The notes under the pieces: generated by a model
What the model was told of the DNA's origin: nothing
Seen by the model: the letters and a program-made list of their open reading frames with translations, nothing else
The model's database searches: none
In this document: in pieces, positions 10,666-20,047 of the stretch
Numbering within the stretch: position 1 is the first letter of the stretch
How the letters are laid out: each line of letters starts with the position of its first letter
Assembly: GCF_000710915.1 (NCBI RefSeq)
Contig: NZ_BAUA01000042.1
Location: 58,451 to 122,450 of the forward strand
Origin: Nocardia brasiliensis IFM 10847
Lineage (GTDB): Bacteria; Actinomycetota; Actinomycetes; Mycobacteriales; Mycobacteriaceae
DNA length: 64,000 bases
Reading direction: 5' to 3'
Position numbers and translations under genes: made by a program

Positions 10666-12549
10666 CTAAAGGCCGTGTACCTCGGGCTTGCCGTCCTTCA
10701 CGACGATGTAGCCCGCTTGGAAGTTCTGCTGCACACCACCCGGGACGGGGAACTCGTCGCTGATCGGATAGCCCAGTTTGCCGTTCTCATAGCCGAGCAC
10801 CTGCCAGGCATCCATCAGCGGACCGTTCTTCACCGCCCAGGCGCCCGACAGCGGGCTCCAGTAGATACTGCCGCCCTCGAAACGGCTGTACCGGCCGAGA
10901 TCCTTCAGCGGCTGCTCCTCGGTGGCGGGGAACCCGAGCCAGCTGTTCTCGTAACCCATTTGGGCGAACTTGTCCAAGATCAGGCCCTGCACCCGGTGCA
11001 CCCCGGTCTTGGCGCTGTAGTAGAACGGGCCGTGCTCGAAGGCCTGCACCGCACCGTCCCGGTTCGGCGTCTTGACCTCGGGCGCGATTGGATAGCCCGC
11101 CGGGCCGCCCTCGTACCCCTGCCTGCCCCACTCGTCGAGGATCGCGCCACGCACCACTTGGGCGCCGGTCTGCGGAGTCCAGTAGAGGGCGCCGTGCTGG
11201 AACGACTGCATGCGACCGCGGCCGTCGGGCAGCCCGCGCTCGTCTCCGGTCGGCAAGCCGAGCGGACCGGCCGGACCCTGCGCGGCCTGGTAACCGCCGC
11301 CGATCATGCCGCCGACCGGATGCGCGCCGTCGGCCTGCGTGTAATAGACCCGGCCGGATCGGAAGTCCTGGGCCACACCGCCGGCCACCGGGTACTCCGG
11401 GGACTGGCATTCGCCGAGCCAGGCGTTCGCCGCGGCCACCGGCGCGATCGAGCCACCGACACTGCACGCGCCCTTGCCCGCGTCGACGCCGAGCGCGTTG
11501 GCGGCCTGCGCCCAGGACTGGCGCATCTCGAAATCCCAGTACGGCCACGAATGCGTGCCGGACGGGCGGTAGTTCACCTGTGCCGGAATGGCCAGCCTGC
11601 CCAGCTTGGTGACGAAGTTCTGCGAGGTGAGCCGAGACAGGATCTCCAGACCCATGCCCGCGTAGTTGGTGCTGACCCCGGGGATGGCCGACGCCTGGTC
11701 GAACGGGCCGGTGGCACCGCTGCCGCTGGATACGTAGAGCGAGATGCCCTTCAGCTTCTCGGCCTGGGTGTACGGGTCGTGCGCGGCCCACTCCGGACCG
11801 CCCGCCGGTCCCCACATGGCGCCGACGTCGTAGCCGCCCGCGTCGCGCATGGCGAACTGGATGGCCTGGGGCATGCCGATGGTGGTCGTGGTGAGGAAGC
11901 CGGAGTAGGAGGCCGCGTACTTGACGAAGCCCGGGTTGCGGGCGGCCAGGAACATGGCCGCCGTGCCGCCCATCGAAAGTCCTTCCATGCCACGGACATC
12001 CGTGGCCCGCCACTGGCTCTCGAGCAGCGGCGGCAGTTCCCTGGTCAGGAAGGTTTCCCACTTGTAGGTCTTGCCGTTGTTGGGCTGCAACCAGTCCGAG
12101 TAGAAACTGGACTGACCGCCGATCGGCAGCACGACGGTGACGTTCTTGTCCGCGAAGAAGTCGACGGCGCCCGCGTCCTTGGTCCAGCCACTCTCGTCGT
12201 CGGTGGCGCGCAGGCCGTCGAGCAGGTACAGCACGGGGAACCGGGCGTCGGGGCGGGTCGCCCAGTCCCGGGCGAGCAGCAGTTGCACCTGGATCGGGGC
12301 CGCCATCGACGGTGAATTGATCCACAGCGCGACCCGGCGGTCGGTCAGCCAGATCACCTTCTGCACGGTCGCCGCCGCGATGGGATCCACCGCGGGTGCG
12401 GGGTCGGGGACAGGCTGGGCGGCCGCGGGCGCGATGCCCGCGGCGAGCGGGATGACCATGGCGGTGGCGAACAGCACCGACCGCCCGCGCGCCGGACGAC
12501 TGCCGCGACGCTCGCGTCGCCCCCATCTGCCGCGCCGAATCCCTGCCAC
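10666..12549 (-). CDS. Ag85-like esterase with C-terminal LGFP repeats
   Basis: 627 residues. It has a twin-Arg-rich N-terminus, a hydrophobic signal segment (about 24-44) and an alpha/beta-hydrolase domain of the mycolyltransferase family with GLSMGG (S192), YLLDGLRA and the substrate-loop motif GGQSSFYSDW; the late histidine is in GTHSWPYW. From about residue 385 there are repeated LGFP-type units (seen as LGLPT, AGYPIAPE, LGFPATEE, LGYPISDE), a wall-binding repeat. The same architecture occurs in corynebacterial and nocardial mycolyltransferases. GTG start with weak AAAG upstream. It probably transfers or hydrolyses mycolates while held on the wall arabinan. Confidence 0.92.
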   Translation of the reverse strand: MAGIRRGRWGRRERRGSRPARGRSVLFATAMVIPLAAGIAPAAAQPVPDPAPAVDPIAAATVQKVIWLTDRRVALWINSPSMAAPIQVQLLLARDWATRPDARFPVLYLLDGLRATDDESGWTKDAGAVDFFADKNVTVVLPIGGQSSFYSDWLQPNNGKTYKWETFLTRELPPLLESQWRATDVRGMEGLSMGGTAAMFLAARNPGFVKYAASYSGFLTTTTIGMPQAIQFAMRDAGGYDVGAMWGPAGGPEWAAHDPYTQAEKLKGISLYVSSGSGATGPFDQASAIPGVSTNYAGMGLEILSRLTSQNFVTKLGRLAIPAQVNYRPSGTHSWPYWDFEMRQSWAQAANALGVDAGKGACSVGGSIAPVAAANAWLGECQSPEYPVAGGVAQDFRSGRVYYTQADGAHPVGGMIGGGYQAAQGPAGPLGLPTGDERGLPDGRGRMQSFQHGALYWTPQTGAQVVRGAILDEWGRQGYEGGPAGYPIAPEVKTPNRDGAVQAFEHGPFYYSAKTGVHRVQGLILDKFAQMGYENSWLGFPATEEQPLKDLGRYSRFEGGSIYWSPLSGAWAVKNGPLMDAWQVLGYENGKLGYPISDEFPVPGGVQQNFQAGYIVVKDGKPEVHGL

Positions 12550-12630
12550 AAGAGCTTTCTACCCCCGTAACGGCCAGGTTTCGGGGAGACACGCGCAGGA
12601 CCACGCGAAACCACCTGTCCCGAAAAGCAA

Positions 12631-12663
12631 CTCGGGCCGCACCCGAGAAGGGTGCGGCCCGAG
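12631..12663 (-). terminator. Hairpin terminator after mycolyltransferase gene
   Basis: Perfect 14-bp inverted repeat CTCGGGCCGCACCC / GGGTGCGGCCCGAG with a five-base loop, just past the stop of the gene at 12679. There is no strong T-run. Confidence 0.8.
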
Positions 12664-12678
12664 CCGTCGGTCAGCAGG

Positions 12679-13713
12679 TCACCAGGCGCCGGTGGCGTCC
12701 AGGATCTGGTTGCGGGAGGCGAAGAGCTGGCCCTCCCAGTACTTCCAGGAGTGCGTGCCGGTGGCCGGGAAATCGAACCGGGCCGGGATGCCGAGCGAGG
12801 CCAGGCGAGCCTGGAACGCACGGGTGTTCACCAGCGAGAGCGCCTCGAGCGCCATCGCGTTACCGGTGTTGAACACGCCGACCGCCGAGTTCGGGTTGTC
12901 GTACTGGCCCGGCAGGCCGCTGGCCGCCGAGATGTACATCGGCAGGCCCTTGAGCTGCGGCGCGAACACGAACGGGTCCATCCGCAGCCACGCGGGGCTC
13001 CACGGGGCGGCCATCGAGTCGACGTTGAACTTGCCCGCGTCGAGCATCGCGATGCGGATCGCCTCCCGCATGCCGGGCGCGGAGATGTTCAGGTAGCCCG
13101 AGTAGGACGCGGCGAACTTGAACTGATCGCGGTGGTACGCGGCCAGCGCCAGGGCGCCACTGCCGCCCATCGAAAGACCGGCCACCGCGTTGTTGGTGCG
13201 CGAGACGCCGTAGCCCTCGAGGAAGGCGGGAAGCTCCTTGGTCAGGAAGGTTTCCCACTTGTAGGTGGTCTTCTGGCCGTTGGTGTTGCTCGGTGCGTAC
13301 CAGTCCGTGTAGAAGCTGGACTGGCCGCCGACCGGCATGACCAAGGTGATGTTGTCGTTCGCGAACTGCTGCAGCGCGTTGGTCTCGAACGACCAGGCGT
13401 TACGGTCGTCGCGGGCGCGGAGTCCGTCGAGCAGGTAGAGCGCCGCGTTGCCGCCGCGCGAGGCCCACTGCACCTGGACCTTGATCGGGCCCATGCTGGA
13501 CGGGACCATCAGATCTTCGAAGCCGCCTGCGGGGGAACGCAATACCGGCGCGTGCGCCGGCGCCGCGGTGGCGATCGGGGCCGCCACACCGGCGGCGATC
13601 GGTAGCGCCAGCGCGGCGGCACCGACAGCCAGAATTCGTTGGCGCCAACTACGAGGTGCGCCGCGCCGGCCCGACTTGGTTCTCATCGGCGCGGCCGCCC
13701 TGCCGAAACGCAT
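12679..13713 (-). CDS. Mycolyltransferase (antigen 85 family), paralog 1
   Basis: Trehalose monomycolate mycolyltransferase-type enzyme of 344 residues from the ATG at 13713, chosen for GAGCAGGA upstream. An N-terminal Arg-rich region and hydrophobic core give a Sec or Tat signal ending near AAPAHA. The catalytic serine lies in GLSMGGSGAL, with GGQSSFYTDWYAPSNTNGQ for the acyl pocket and GTHSWKYW holding the terminal histidine. It lacks LGFP repeats. A hairpin follows and a long gap precedes it, so it is probably its own transcription unit. Which acceptor it prefers cannot be read from the sequence. Confidence 0.93.
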   Translation of the reverse strand: MRFGRAAAPMRTKSGRRGAPRSWRQRILAVGAAALALPIAAGVAAPIATAAPAHAPVLRSPAGGFEDLMVPSSMGPIKVQVQWASRGGNAALYLLDGLRARDDRNAWSFETNALQQFANDNITLVMPVGGQSSFYTDWYAPSNTNGQKTTYKWETFLTKELPAFLEGYGVSRTNNAVAGLSMGGSGALALAAYHRDQFKFAASYSGYLNISAPGMREAIRIAMLDAGKFNVDSMAAPWSPAWLRMDPFVFAPQLKGLPMYISAASGLPGQYDNPNSAVGVFNTGNAMALEALSLVNTRAFQARLASLGIPARFDFPATGTHSWKYWEGQLFASRNQILDATGAW

Positions 13714-14040
13714 GAATCCTGCTCTCTTTCTGCTTTTCTGCCTGTTGTGGTGCGGTCGGCGACCCGGGAGGGCGCAACCACACCAGTGCTGCCAACGAGA
13801 CGCACGCCGCTCCACACCGGACCCCGACTTTCCGGCACGGGCGACCGCGCTACAACGATCTGGTCACACTTGCGCTCGCTGGACGATATTCGACGCCCGA
13901 AGCCTTAGCAAGGCCGAGGCAACCAGGTGGCCGAAATCCGCCCGTACGCAATCTGTGATGGTGCGGTGACCCTATCGCGTCGGCGCGGTGATTGTCGTGC
14001 CGGAGCACCAAATTTTCATCTGATGGCCGGAAGTGTCAGC
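13714..14040. other. Intergenic gap, probable promoter region
   Basis: 327 bases with no credible coding sequence on either strand. It separates two mycolyltransferase genes and probably holds the promoter of paralog 1. I see no clear hairpin or repeat in it. Confidence 0.5.
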
Positions 14041-15060
14041 TCACCCCAAATTCGCGCTCAGGTCGGGCAGCATCTGGAACACCTGGTCCTGCCAGTAGTT
14101 CCAGCTGTGCACACCCACCGGGGTGTAGACGAAGTTCGCGTTGCTCGGGCCGAGACTGTTAAGCCGCGCTTCAAAGGCGCGAGTGTTGGCCAACGCGATC
14201 GTTTCCAGGGCCATCGCATTACCGAGGTGGTAGACGTCGATCGGCGAGTTGATCACGTCCCGGGGTCCGTTGACGCCATTGCCGGTGGCGATCCAGAGCC
14301 GAGTTCCGTTGGCACGCAACAGCGGCGCGAACATGAACGGATCGTTGCGCAACCAGCGCGAATCCCATGGCGGACCCCACATCGCGTCGATGTTGAACCC
14401 GCCCGCGTCGAGCATGGCCAGGCGCAAGCCCTCTTTCATGGCGGGCGCGGAAATGTTCAGATAGCCGGAATAGGAAGCGGCATAACGGAACTGGTCGGGA
14501 TGATAAGCGGCCAGCGCGAGCGCGGCACTGCCGCCCATGGACAGGCCGAACACCCCGTTGCCGTGCGGGTGGAAACCCAGCCGGTCGTGCAACGCCCAGC
14601 GCAGATTGTCCGACAGGAAGCTCTCCCACGCGTACGGCTGCTGCTGCCCGTTCGTATTGCTCGGCGCGACCCAATCCGAATAGAAGCTGGACTGCCCGCC
14701 CACCGGCATCACGACGTTGATGTTCCAGCTCGGCAGCACCCGCGAGATATCGGTGTCGATTTCCCAGCCGCTCAGATCGTTACGGGCGCGCAGTCCGTCG
14801 AGCGCGTAGACCACCCGGCGGGTGTTGCCGTCGGCGGCACGGAAGATCCGGGATTTGATCGGGCCCATGCTGGAGTCGACCCAGAAGTCGAAGCCCGCGG
14901 GGTCGAACCCGGCCCGCGCGGCCGGGGCGAGGCCGCCGAGCGCGGCGCCGAACGGCAGGGCCAGCGTCACGGCGAGGCCGAGCAGCGCGCGTCGCAGCCA
15001 GCGCCGATCCGCCCGCGCGGGCCGTCCGGCAACTATCCCGCGCACTCCGCCTGCTCGCAT
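14041..15060 (-). CDS. Mycolyltransferase (antigen 85 family), paralog 2
   Basis: 339 residues. The signal peptide is basic then hydrophobic and ends near PAARA (about residue 50). The family motifs are FWVDSSMGPIKS, YALDGLRA, GGQSSFYSDW, catalytic GLSMGGSAAL (S174), and GVHSWNYW with H318 near the C-terminus. Compared with paralogs 3 and 4 it lacks the Gly/Ser-rich insert after the FYSDW region. GAAAGG precedes the ATG. It is closer in sequence to paralogs 3 and 4 (shared FDPAGFDFWVDS-like opening) than to paralog 1, which points to local duplication. Confidence 0.93.
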   Translation of the reverse strand: MRAGGVRGIVAGRPARADRRWLRRALLGLAVTLALPFGAALGGLAPAARAGFDPAGFDFWVDSSMGPIKSRIFRAADGNTRRVVYALDGLRARNDLSGWEIDTDISRVLPSWNINVVMPVGGQSSFYSDWVAPSNTNGQQQPYAWESFLSDNLRWALHDRLGFHPHGNGVFGLSMGGSAALALAAYHPDQFRYAASYSGYLNISAPAMKEGLRLAMLDAGGFNIDAMWGPPWDSRWLRNDPFMFAPLLRANGTRLWIATGNGVNGPRDVINSPIDVYHLGNAMALETIALANTRAFEARLNSLGPSNANFVYTPVGVHSWNYWQDQVFQMLPDLSANLG

Positions 15061-15331
15061 CGATCCGACCTTTCACCGCGCGCTCGCCATTGACCGCAAC
15101 TGTTGTGCACAGAGATCGACACTTCGGGACCGAAGACTGCCATACGAAGTTCTCGATTTTATCGCTCTTCTATATGCAGTTTCGCGCGAAATGCGGTTTC
15201 GAAAACGCACGGCGATGCCGGATCGTGACAAAGCCAGACATTTGCCGAAGAAGTGAAAGGACGACGACCGCAATGTTTGCCACGCGCAGCATTCCTACGC
15301 CAGCGACCATTCAGACAACAACTGCGTAAAC
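15061..15331. other. Intergenic gap, probable promoter region
   Basis: No gene is visible. It is more AT-rich than its surroundings between about 15150 and 15260, consistent with the promoter of paralog 2. A terminator for paralog 3 closes the gap. Confidence 0.5.
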
Positions 15332-15371
15332 GACGGACCGCCCGGCGCTGCGTAGCGCCGGGCGGTCCGTC
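15332..15371 (-). terminator. Hairpin terminator after mycolyltransferase paralog 3
   Basis: Perfect 18-bp stem (GACGGACCGCCCGGCGCT and its complement) with a four-base loop, 12 bases past the paralog 3 stop. Confidence 0.88.
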
Positions 15372-15383
15372 GGGTCGAGGGTG

Positions 15384-16445
15384 TCAGCCGATGTTGGCGG
15401 ACATGTCCGGGATCATGCGATTGGCCTCGTCGATCCAGTTGTTCCACGCGTGGATACCGAACGCCGGGTAGGAGTAGACGGCGTTGCCGCCACCCAGGGT
15501 GGCCATCCGGACCTCGAAAGCGCGCGTGTTTGCCAGTGCCAGCGCCTCGAGGCCCATACCGTTCAATGTGTTGAAGCTCGGTCCGTCCTGCGCCGTGGGC
15601 AGGCCGCTCGCCGCCGCGATCCACAGCCTGGTGCCGTTGCGGACGAGGTTGGGCGCGAACACGAACGGATCCATCCGCAGCCACTGCGGGCCCCACGGCG
15701 GCGCCATGGAGTCGACGTTGTAGCCGCCCGCGTCGAGCATCGCGATGCGGATCGCCTCCCGCATGCCGGGCGCGGAGATGTTCAGGTAGCCCGAGTACGA
15801 ACCCGCGAAGCTGAACTGATCCGGGTGGTACGCGGCCAGGGTGAGCGCGGCGCTGCCACCCATGGACAGCCCGAACACCCCGTTGCGGTTCGGGTTGAAG
15901 CCGAGCCGGTCGCGCAGCGCGTTGCGCAGATCGCGGGTCAGGAAGGTCTCCCACTGGTACCGGTAGCTCTTGCCGGGGCCCGCGGCCAGGATGTTCAGCG
16001 CGCCGGAGCCGGAGGACGAGCCGCTGCCGGCCGGGATGCCGAGCAGCTCGCTCGGGGCGTTCCAGTCGGCGTAGAAGCTGGACATGCCGCCGACCGGCAT
16101 GACGACGTTGATGTTCCAGTCCGCCAGCTGCTGGGGAATGTTGGTCTCGATCTCCCAGCCGTTGAGGTGCTCCGGCGCCCGCATGCCGTCGAGCACGTAG
16201 GCGACCCGGTTGGTGTTGCCGTCACGGGCCGGGATGATGCGGGTCTTGATCGGGCCCATGCCCGAGTCGACCCAGAAGTCGAAGGCCGCGGGGTTGAACG
16301 CCGCCGACGCGGTGGCGCCGCTGCCGGCTGCCGCCAGACCGAAGGGCACCAGCAGTGCCGTAGCTACCCCCAGTGCGGATCGCTTGACCCAGGCACCGGT
16401 CGCGCCCGGTTTTCCGGGGCCACGTCTCCAGCGGGCAAATCGCAT
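15384..16445 (-). CDS. Mycolyltransferase (antigen 85 family), paralog 3
   Basis: 353 residues from the ATG at 16445, selected because AAGGTCGAG precedes it. The signal peptide contains a basic stretch, then a hydrophobic core ending around GATASA. Motifs are FWVDSGMGPIKT, YVLDGMRA, GGMSSFYADW, catalytic GLSMGGSAAL, and FGIHAWNNW. A Gly/Ser-rich insert (PAGSGSSSGSGAL) lies between the FYADW loop and the catalytic serine, as in paralog 4. A strong hairpin follows directly. Role: mycolate transfer at the outer membrane, inferred from family. Confidence 0.93.
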   Translation of the reverse strand: MRFARWRRGPGKPGATGAWVKRSALGVATALLVPFGLAAAGSGATASAAFNPAAFDFWVDSGMGPIKTRIIPARDGNTNRVAYVLDGMRAPEHLNGWEIETNIPQQLADWNINVVMPVGGMSSFYADWNAPSELLGIPAGSGSSSGSGALNILAAGPGKSYRYQWETFLTRDLRNALRDRLGFNPNRNGVFGLSMGGSAALTLAAYHPDQFSFAGSYSGYLNISAPGMREAIRIAMLDAGGYNVDSMAPPWGPQWLRMDPFVFAPNLVRNGTRLWIAAASGLPTAQDGPSFNTLNGMGLEALALANTRAFEVRMATLGGGNAVYSYPAFGIHAWNNWIDEANRMIPDMSANIG

Positions 16446-16692
16446 CAACTCGACCTTTCGTTCAGGCAGCCGGGGTAGCAAATATCTGGCAATCTACACC
16501 GGCCCCCGTATCGGACACCAAGAGCCCTCGTCCACGCAAATCGGACGAATCGACCTCAGCACATGTTCTCCGTGTATCAATCGGTACTGGATGCTTCTAT
16601 GTTGCTGGAAAGTGACCCAAGCCACAACTTTCGCGCCCGTACCCTTCTCATTCGTTACCAAACAAGCGTTGGACGTCCGCCCTGCACAAAGA
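16446..16692. other. Intergenic gap, probable promoter region
   Basis: Together with the adjacent hairpin this is a gap of about 300 bases without a gene. The part near 16560-16660 is relatively AT-rich and is the likely promoter of paralog 3. Confidence 0.45.
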
Positions 16693-16722
16693 AACCGCCC
16701 GGTGCTGGTGCACCGGGCGGTT
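16693..16722 (-). terminator. Hairpin terminator after mycolyltransferase paralog 4
   Basis: Perfect 13-bp stem AACCGCCCGGTGC / GCACCGGGCGGTT with a TGGT loop; on the minus strand the outer end is followed by TTC. Confidence 0.88.
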
Positions 16723-16747
16723 CGCGTCGAAGCGACCTATCGGAAGA

Positions 16748-17824
16748 TCATCCGATATTGGCGGACATGTCCGGAATCATCCGGTAAACCTCGTCGGCCC
16801 AATAGGTCCAGTTGTGCACACCGACGGCCGGGAAGTCATAGGTGGCGTTGTTGGCACCCAGCGTGAGCATCCGGACCTGGAACGCGCGGGTGTTGGCGAG
16901 CGCGAGCGCCTCGAGTCCCATCGCGTTGAGGGTGTTGAAGCTCAGCCCGTCGGCGCCACTGGGCAGGCCGCTGCCCGCGGAGATCCACAGCCGGGTGTTG
17001 TTGGCCTTCAACCGCGGCGCGAACACGAACGGATCCATCCGCAGCCACTGCGGGCCCCACGGCGGCGCCATCGCGTCGATGTTGAAGCCGCCCGCGTCCA
17101 GCATGGCCACCCGCAGCGCCTCGCGCATACCCGGCGCCGAGATGTTCAGGTAGCCGGAATACGAACCGGCGTAACGGAACTGGTCCGGGTGGTACGCGGC
17201 CAGGGTGAGCGCCGCGCTGCCGCCCATGGACAGCCCGAACACCGCGTTGTTGTTCGGATTGAAGCCGAGCCGGTCACGCAGCGCGTTGCGCAGGTTCTGG
17301 GTGAGGAAGGTCTCCCACTTGTAGGTGTTCGACTTGCCCATCCCCGCGGAACCGGAGAGCAGGCCCGAGCCGGAGTTACCCGAACCCGTGCTGGCCGAAC
17401 CGGTGGAGGAGGAACCCGCGCTGCCGAGGCCGAAGAAGTTGCTCGGCCCGTTCCAGTCGGCGTAGAAGCTCGACGGGCCGCCGACCGGCATGACGACGTT
17501 CATGTTCCACTTGGTCAGCTCGCGCACGACCTCGGTATCGACTTCCCAACCGCTCAGGTCGGGGCGCGCCCGCATACCGTCGAGCGCGTAGACCACGCGC
17601 CCGGTGTTGCCGTCGGCGGCGCGGAAGACCCGGCTCTTGATCGGCCCCATCTCGGAGTCGACCCAGAAATCGAAGCCGTCCGGATTGAAGGCGGCCGACG
17701 CGGTTCCGGCGGGACCTGCCACCGACACCCCGAGCGGGAGCAGAATCGCCATCGACACCAGCACCGAACGCTTCAGCCACGATCCGGCTCTTCGAGTATT
17801 CAGACGCCCGAACACGCCTCGCAT
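16748..17824 (-). CDS. Mycolyltransferase (antigen 85 family), paralog 4
   Basis: 358 residues from the ATG at 17824, where GAGAGGTCG gives a ribosome site; longer in-frame starts lack one. The signal segment ends near AGTASA. Motifs: FWVDSEMGPIKS, YALDGMRA, GGPSSFYADW (Gln replaced by Pro), catalytic GLSMGGSAAL, and GVHNWTYW. It carries the longest Gly/Ser-rich insert of the set (about 25 residues, GSSSTGSASTGSG) before the KWETFL segment. It is the first mycolyltransferase downstream of aftB but is separated from it by a terminator and a promoter-sized gap. Confidence 0.93.
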   Translation of the reverse strand: MRGVFGRLNTRRAGSWLKRSVLVSMAILLPLGVSVAGPAGTASAAFNPDGFDFWVDSEMGPIKSRVFRAADGNTGRVVYALDGMRARPDLSGWEVDTEVVRELTKWNMNVVMPVGGPSSFYADWNGPSNFFGLGSAGSSSTGSASTGSGNSGSGLLSGSAGMGKSNTYKWETFLTQNLRNALRDRLGFNPNNNAVFGLSMGGSAALTLAAYHPDQFRYAGSYSGYLNISAPGMREALRVAMLDAGGFNIDAMAPPWGPQWLRMDPFVFAPRLKANNTRLWISAGSGLPSGADGLSFNTLNAMGLEALALANTRAFQVRMLTLGANNATYDFPAVGVHNWTYWADEVYRMIPDMSANIG

Positions 17825-18005
17825 CAGTTTCGACCTCTCGTTCACGCAACGGCATCGGCCGTGTCTCACGATGACCCGCCGATGCCCACAACAAGTTGAC
17901 GTCATGACGGGCGTACTTTCGCAGCGTAGCGCTTCATCGTTGCGGGGGCGTTATCGAAACGAGACTAAGCGGTGGACGCCACGTTGTAGAGCCTCGCCAA
18001 TGCGA

Positions 18006-18039
18006 CCACTGGGCCCCCTGTGAACGGTGGGCCCAGTGG
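18006..18039 (-). terminator. Hairpin terminator at end of the glf-aftB operon
   Basis: Perfect 11-bp stem CCACTGGGCCC / GGGCCCAGTGG, 45 bases beyond the aftB stop. It marks the end of the galactan/arabinan operon. Confidence 0.85.
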
Positions 18040-18084
18040 GTACGTCCTTGGGTGGCCGCAATGTGCCACCGTGGCGGAATTGCG

Positions 18085-20043
18085 TCAGCGCGGCGGCTGC
18101 GGCGGCCTGGGGAACGGATCGACCAGACCGCAGCGCTCGATCTCGTACTTCGGCACGCGATCGATCCGGTACTCGGCGAAACGCAGCGCGTTCTTCAGGT
18201 TGTGCCGGAAGCGCTCGAAGGTGAGCGGTTCCCGGGAGGAGATGAGCAGCGCCTGGGTGTCCGGGCAGGACATCGCGGTGCGCGCCTGGGTCACCCACTT
18301 CTCGTCCATGTACCAGGGCATCCACGGGTGCCGGTCGACCATGCCGGTGTCCACGACCACCCAGTCCGAATACAGGTTCTTGTCGTGCCCGATGCGGCCG
18401 TCGACGAGCCGCTCGGTATGCGCGGCAAGCGGATACGCCAGCCCCATCTGGTCGATGACGCGCACGTTCAGCGGCACGTTCATGCTGGTCATGCCCAGGT
18501 TCAGGAAGTAGACCGTATGCCCGGCGCCACCCGCGGGGATCGGCTGCGGCGGCGGCGCGATGTACCAGAACATGAACGACGGCGAGTTCAGCAGCAGGCC
18601 GCCGTTCGGGGTGTCGGCGATGCCGTTGACCATCGGCCGGATGCGCGGGTAGTCGAGGTAGTCCTCGGCCAGGATCGGGTGATCGTGCCCGGTGTTGAGC
18701 ACGTAGTAGACCCGTTCGTCCACGATGCCGGACGAGCTGATCTTGGTGCCGGTCTTGATGGCCGTGGTGTTGGCCGCGAACAGCGCCCAGCCCGCAGTGC
18801 CGAGCAGCGCGAACAGCACCACGACGAAGGACCAGTCGGCCGCGGTCGCCGCGCGCAGGCCGCCCTGCGGCAACCGGACCGGCACCACCGCGACCGGCAG
18901 CAGCAGCAAGAACAACTGCGCCAACAGCATTCGGCCGTGCATGAAGTCACCGCCGACGCGCAGCGCGTACACGGTGAGGACGAATCCGCTGAACAGCACC
19001 AGGGTCACCACGGCGGCAGGCGACCGCAGCCACTCGCGCACCCGGCGCACGCTGCGACGCTGTGGTTCGTCGGGAGTGGCATGCTGTCCGGCGGGCGCGG
19101 CCGCGGGACGGGAGCGCGCCGCCACGACACCCGCGGCGAGCAGCACCAGCAGCGGTACCCACAGGTAGTACGGGCCGACCAGATCCCAGAGGTAGGTGAA
19201 GCCCTGTCCCCACTTCGCGCCACCGGCGTCCTTGGCCACCGCGGTGTTCGGGTAGGGCAGGCCGTAGTAGCCCATCCGCCAGATCTGGTAACCCAGCGGC
19301 AGCACACCCGCGACGGCGATGATCAAGGCGCGCAACACGATCGGGCGCAGCTTCGACTCGGGCATCGGGGCGAGGAAGATCATCAGCAGCGCCAGGCCGC
19401 CGACCACGGCCATCTCGGGCCGGATCAGCGGCGCGAGTCCGGCGAGGAACACCAGGCCGAACAGCCCGGGCAGGCGCACCCGCTCGGCCTGGCTCCAGCG
19501 CACCAGCTGCCACCACAGCAGGCCGAGCCAGCAGATGACCAGGCAGCTCTCCAGGCCCGAGGTGACGTAGTCGCGCGCGGGCGGCACCGCGATGTAGACG
19601 AGCGCGCCCGCGGGCAGCAGCAGTCCGGACTTCGTGCCGCCCCACAGCCGGCCGGTGCCGAGCATGGCGAACACCATCGCCGCGAGCGAGAGCGTCAAAG
19701 CCACACCGAGCACGACGTATTCGAGCCTGGCCTGAGTGAGCCAGCTGAAGAACCAGACGATATAGGTCCACGCGGTGCTGGTGTTGGTCTCGACCCGCTC
19801 GTCCATGTTGAAGACGGGGCCGTTGCCTGCCAGCAGATTGCGCACCGTGCGCAGCACGATGAGTCCGTCGTCGGCGATCCAGCGACGCTGCCAGCCGCCG
19901 ACGGCGAAAAGGACGACGGTGAGCACGATCCCACCGACGAACGTGGCTCGGGATAGCCGGGCGAACCGCGACGCCGAGCGGGCCGGCTGCTCAGCCGGCC
20001 CGTCGTTCGCGTTCTCCGAACGCTGCACTCCCGCTACCAACAT
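18085..20043 (-). CDS. aftB: Terminal beta-(1,2) arabinofuranosyltransferase AftB
   Basis: GT-C fold membrane glycosyltransferase that adds the terminal beta-1,2 arabinose of arabinan from decaprenylphosphoryl arabinose. About 652 residues with many hydrophobic segments across the first 450 and a periplasmic C-terminal part. The GT-C aspartate pair lies in WQRRWIADDGLIVLR right after the first membrane segment. The order ubiA-aftB is the same as in mycobacteria. The ATG at 20043 follows the ubiA stop by four bases; a GTG at 20070 overlapping ubiA is the alternative start. Confidence 0.94.
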   Translation of the reverse strand: MLVAGVQRSENANDGPAEQPARSASRFARLSRATFVGGIVLTVVLFAVGGWQRRWIADDGLIVLRTVRNLLAGNGPVFNMDERVETNTSTAWTYIVWFFSWLTQARLEYVVLGVALTLSLAAMVFAMLGTGRLWGGTKSGLLLPAGALVYIAVPPARDYVTSGLESCLVICWLGLLWWQLVRWSQAERVRLPGLFGLVFLAGLAPLIRPEMAVVGGLALLMIFLAPMPESKLRPIVLRALIIAVAGVLPLGYQIWRMGYYGLPYPNTAVAKDAGGAKWGQGFTYLWDLVGPYYLWVPLLVLLAAGVVAARSRPAAAPAGQHATPDEPQRRSVRRVREWLRSPAAVVTLVLFSGFVLTVYALRVGGDFMHGRMLLAQLFLLLLPVAVVPVRLPQGGLRAATAADWSFVVVLFALLGTAGWALFAANTTAIKTGTKISSSGIVDERVYYVLNTGHDHPILAEDYLDYPRIRPMVNGIADTPNGGLLLNSPSFMFWYIAPPPQPIPAGGAGHTVYFLNLGMTSMNVPLNVRVIDQMGLAYPLAAHTERLVDGRIGHDKNLYSDWVVVDTGMVDRHPWMPWYMDEKWVTQARTAMSCPDTQALLISSREPLTFERFRHNLKNALRFAEYRIDRVPKYEIERCGLVDPFPRPPQPPR

Positions 20044-20047
20044 CTCG

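Noticed and set aside
10675..12315. Long plus-strand frame opposite the LGFP esterase
   Set aside because: Antisense artefact of codon bias; the minus-strand protein has clear motifs.
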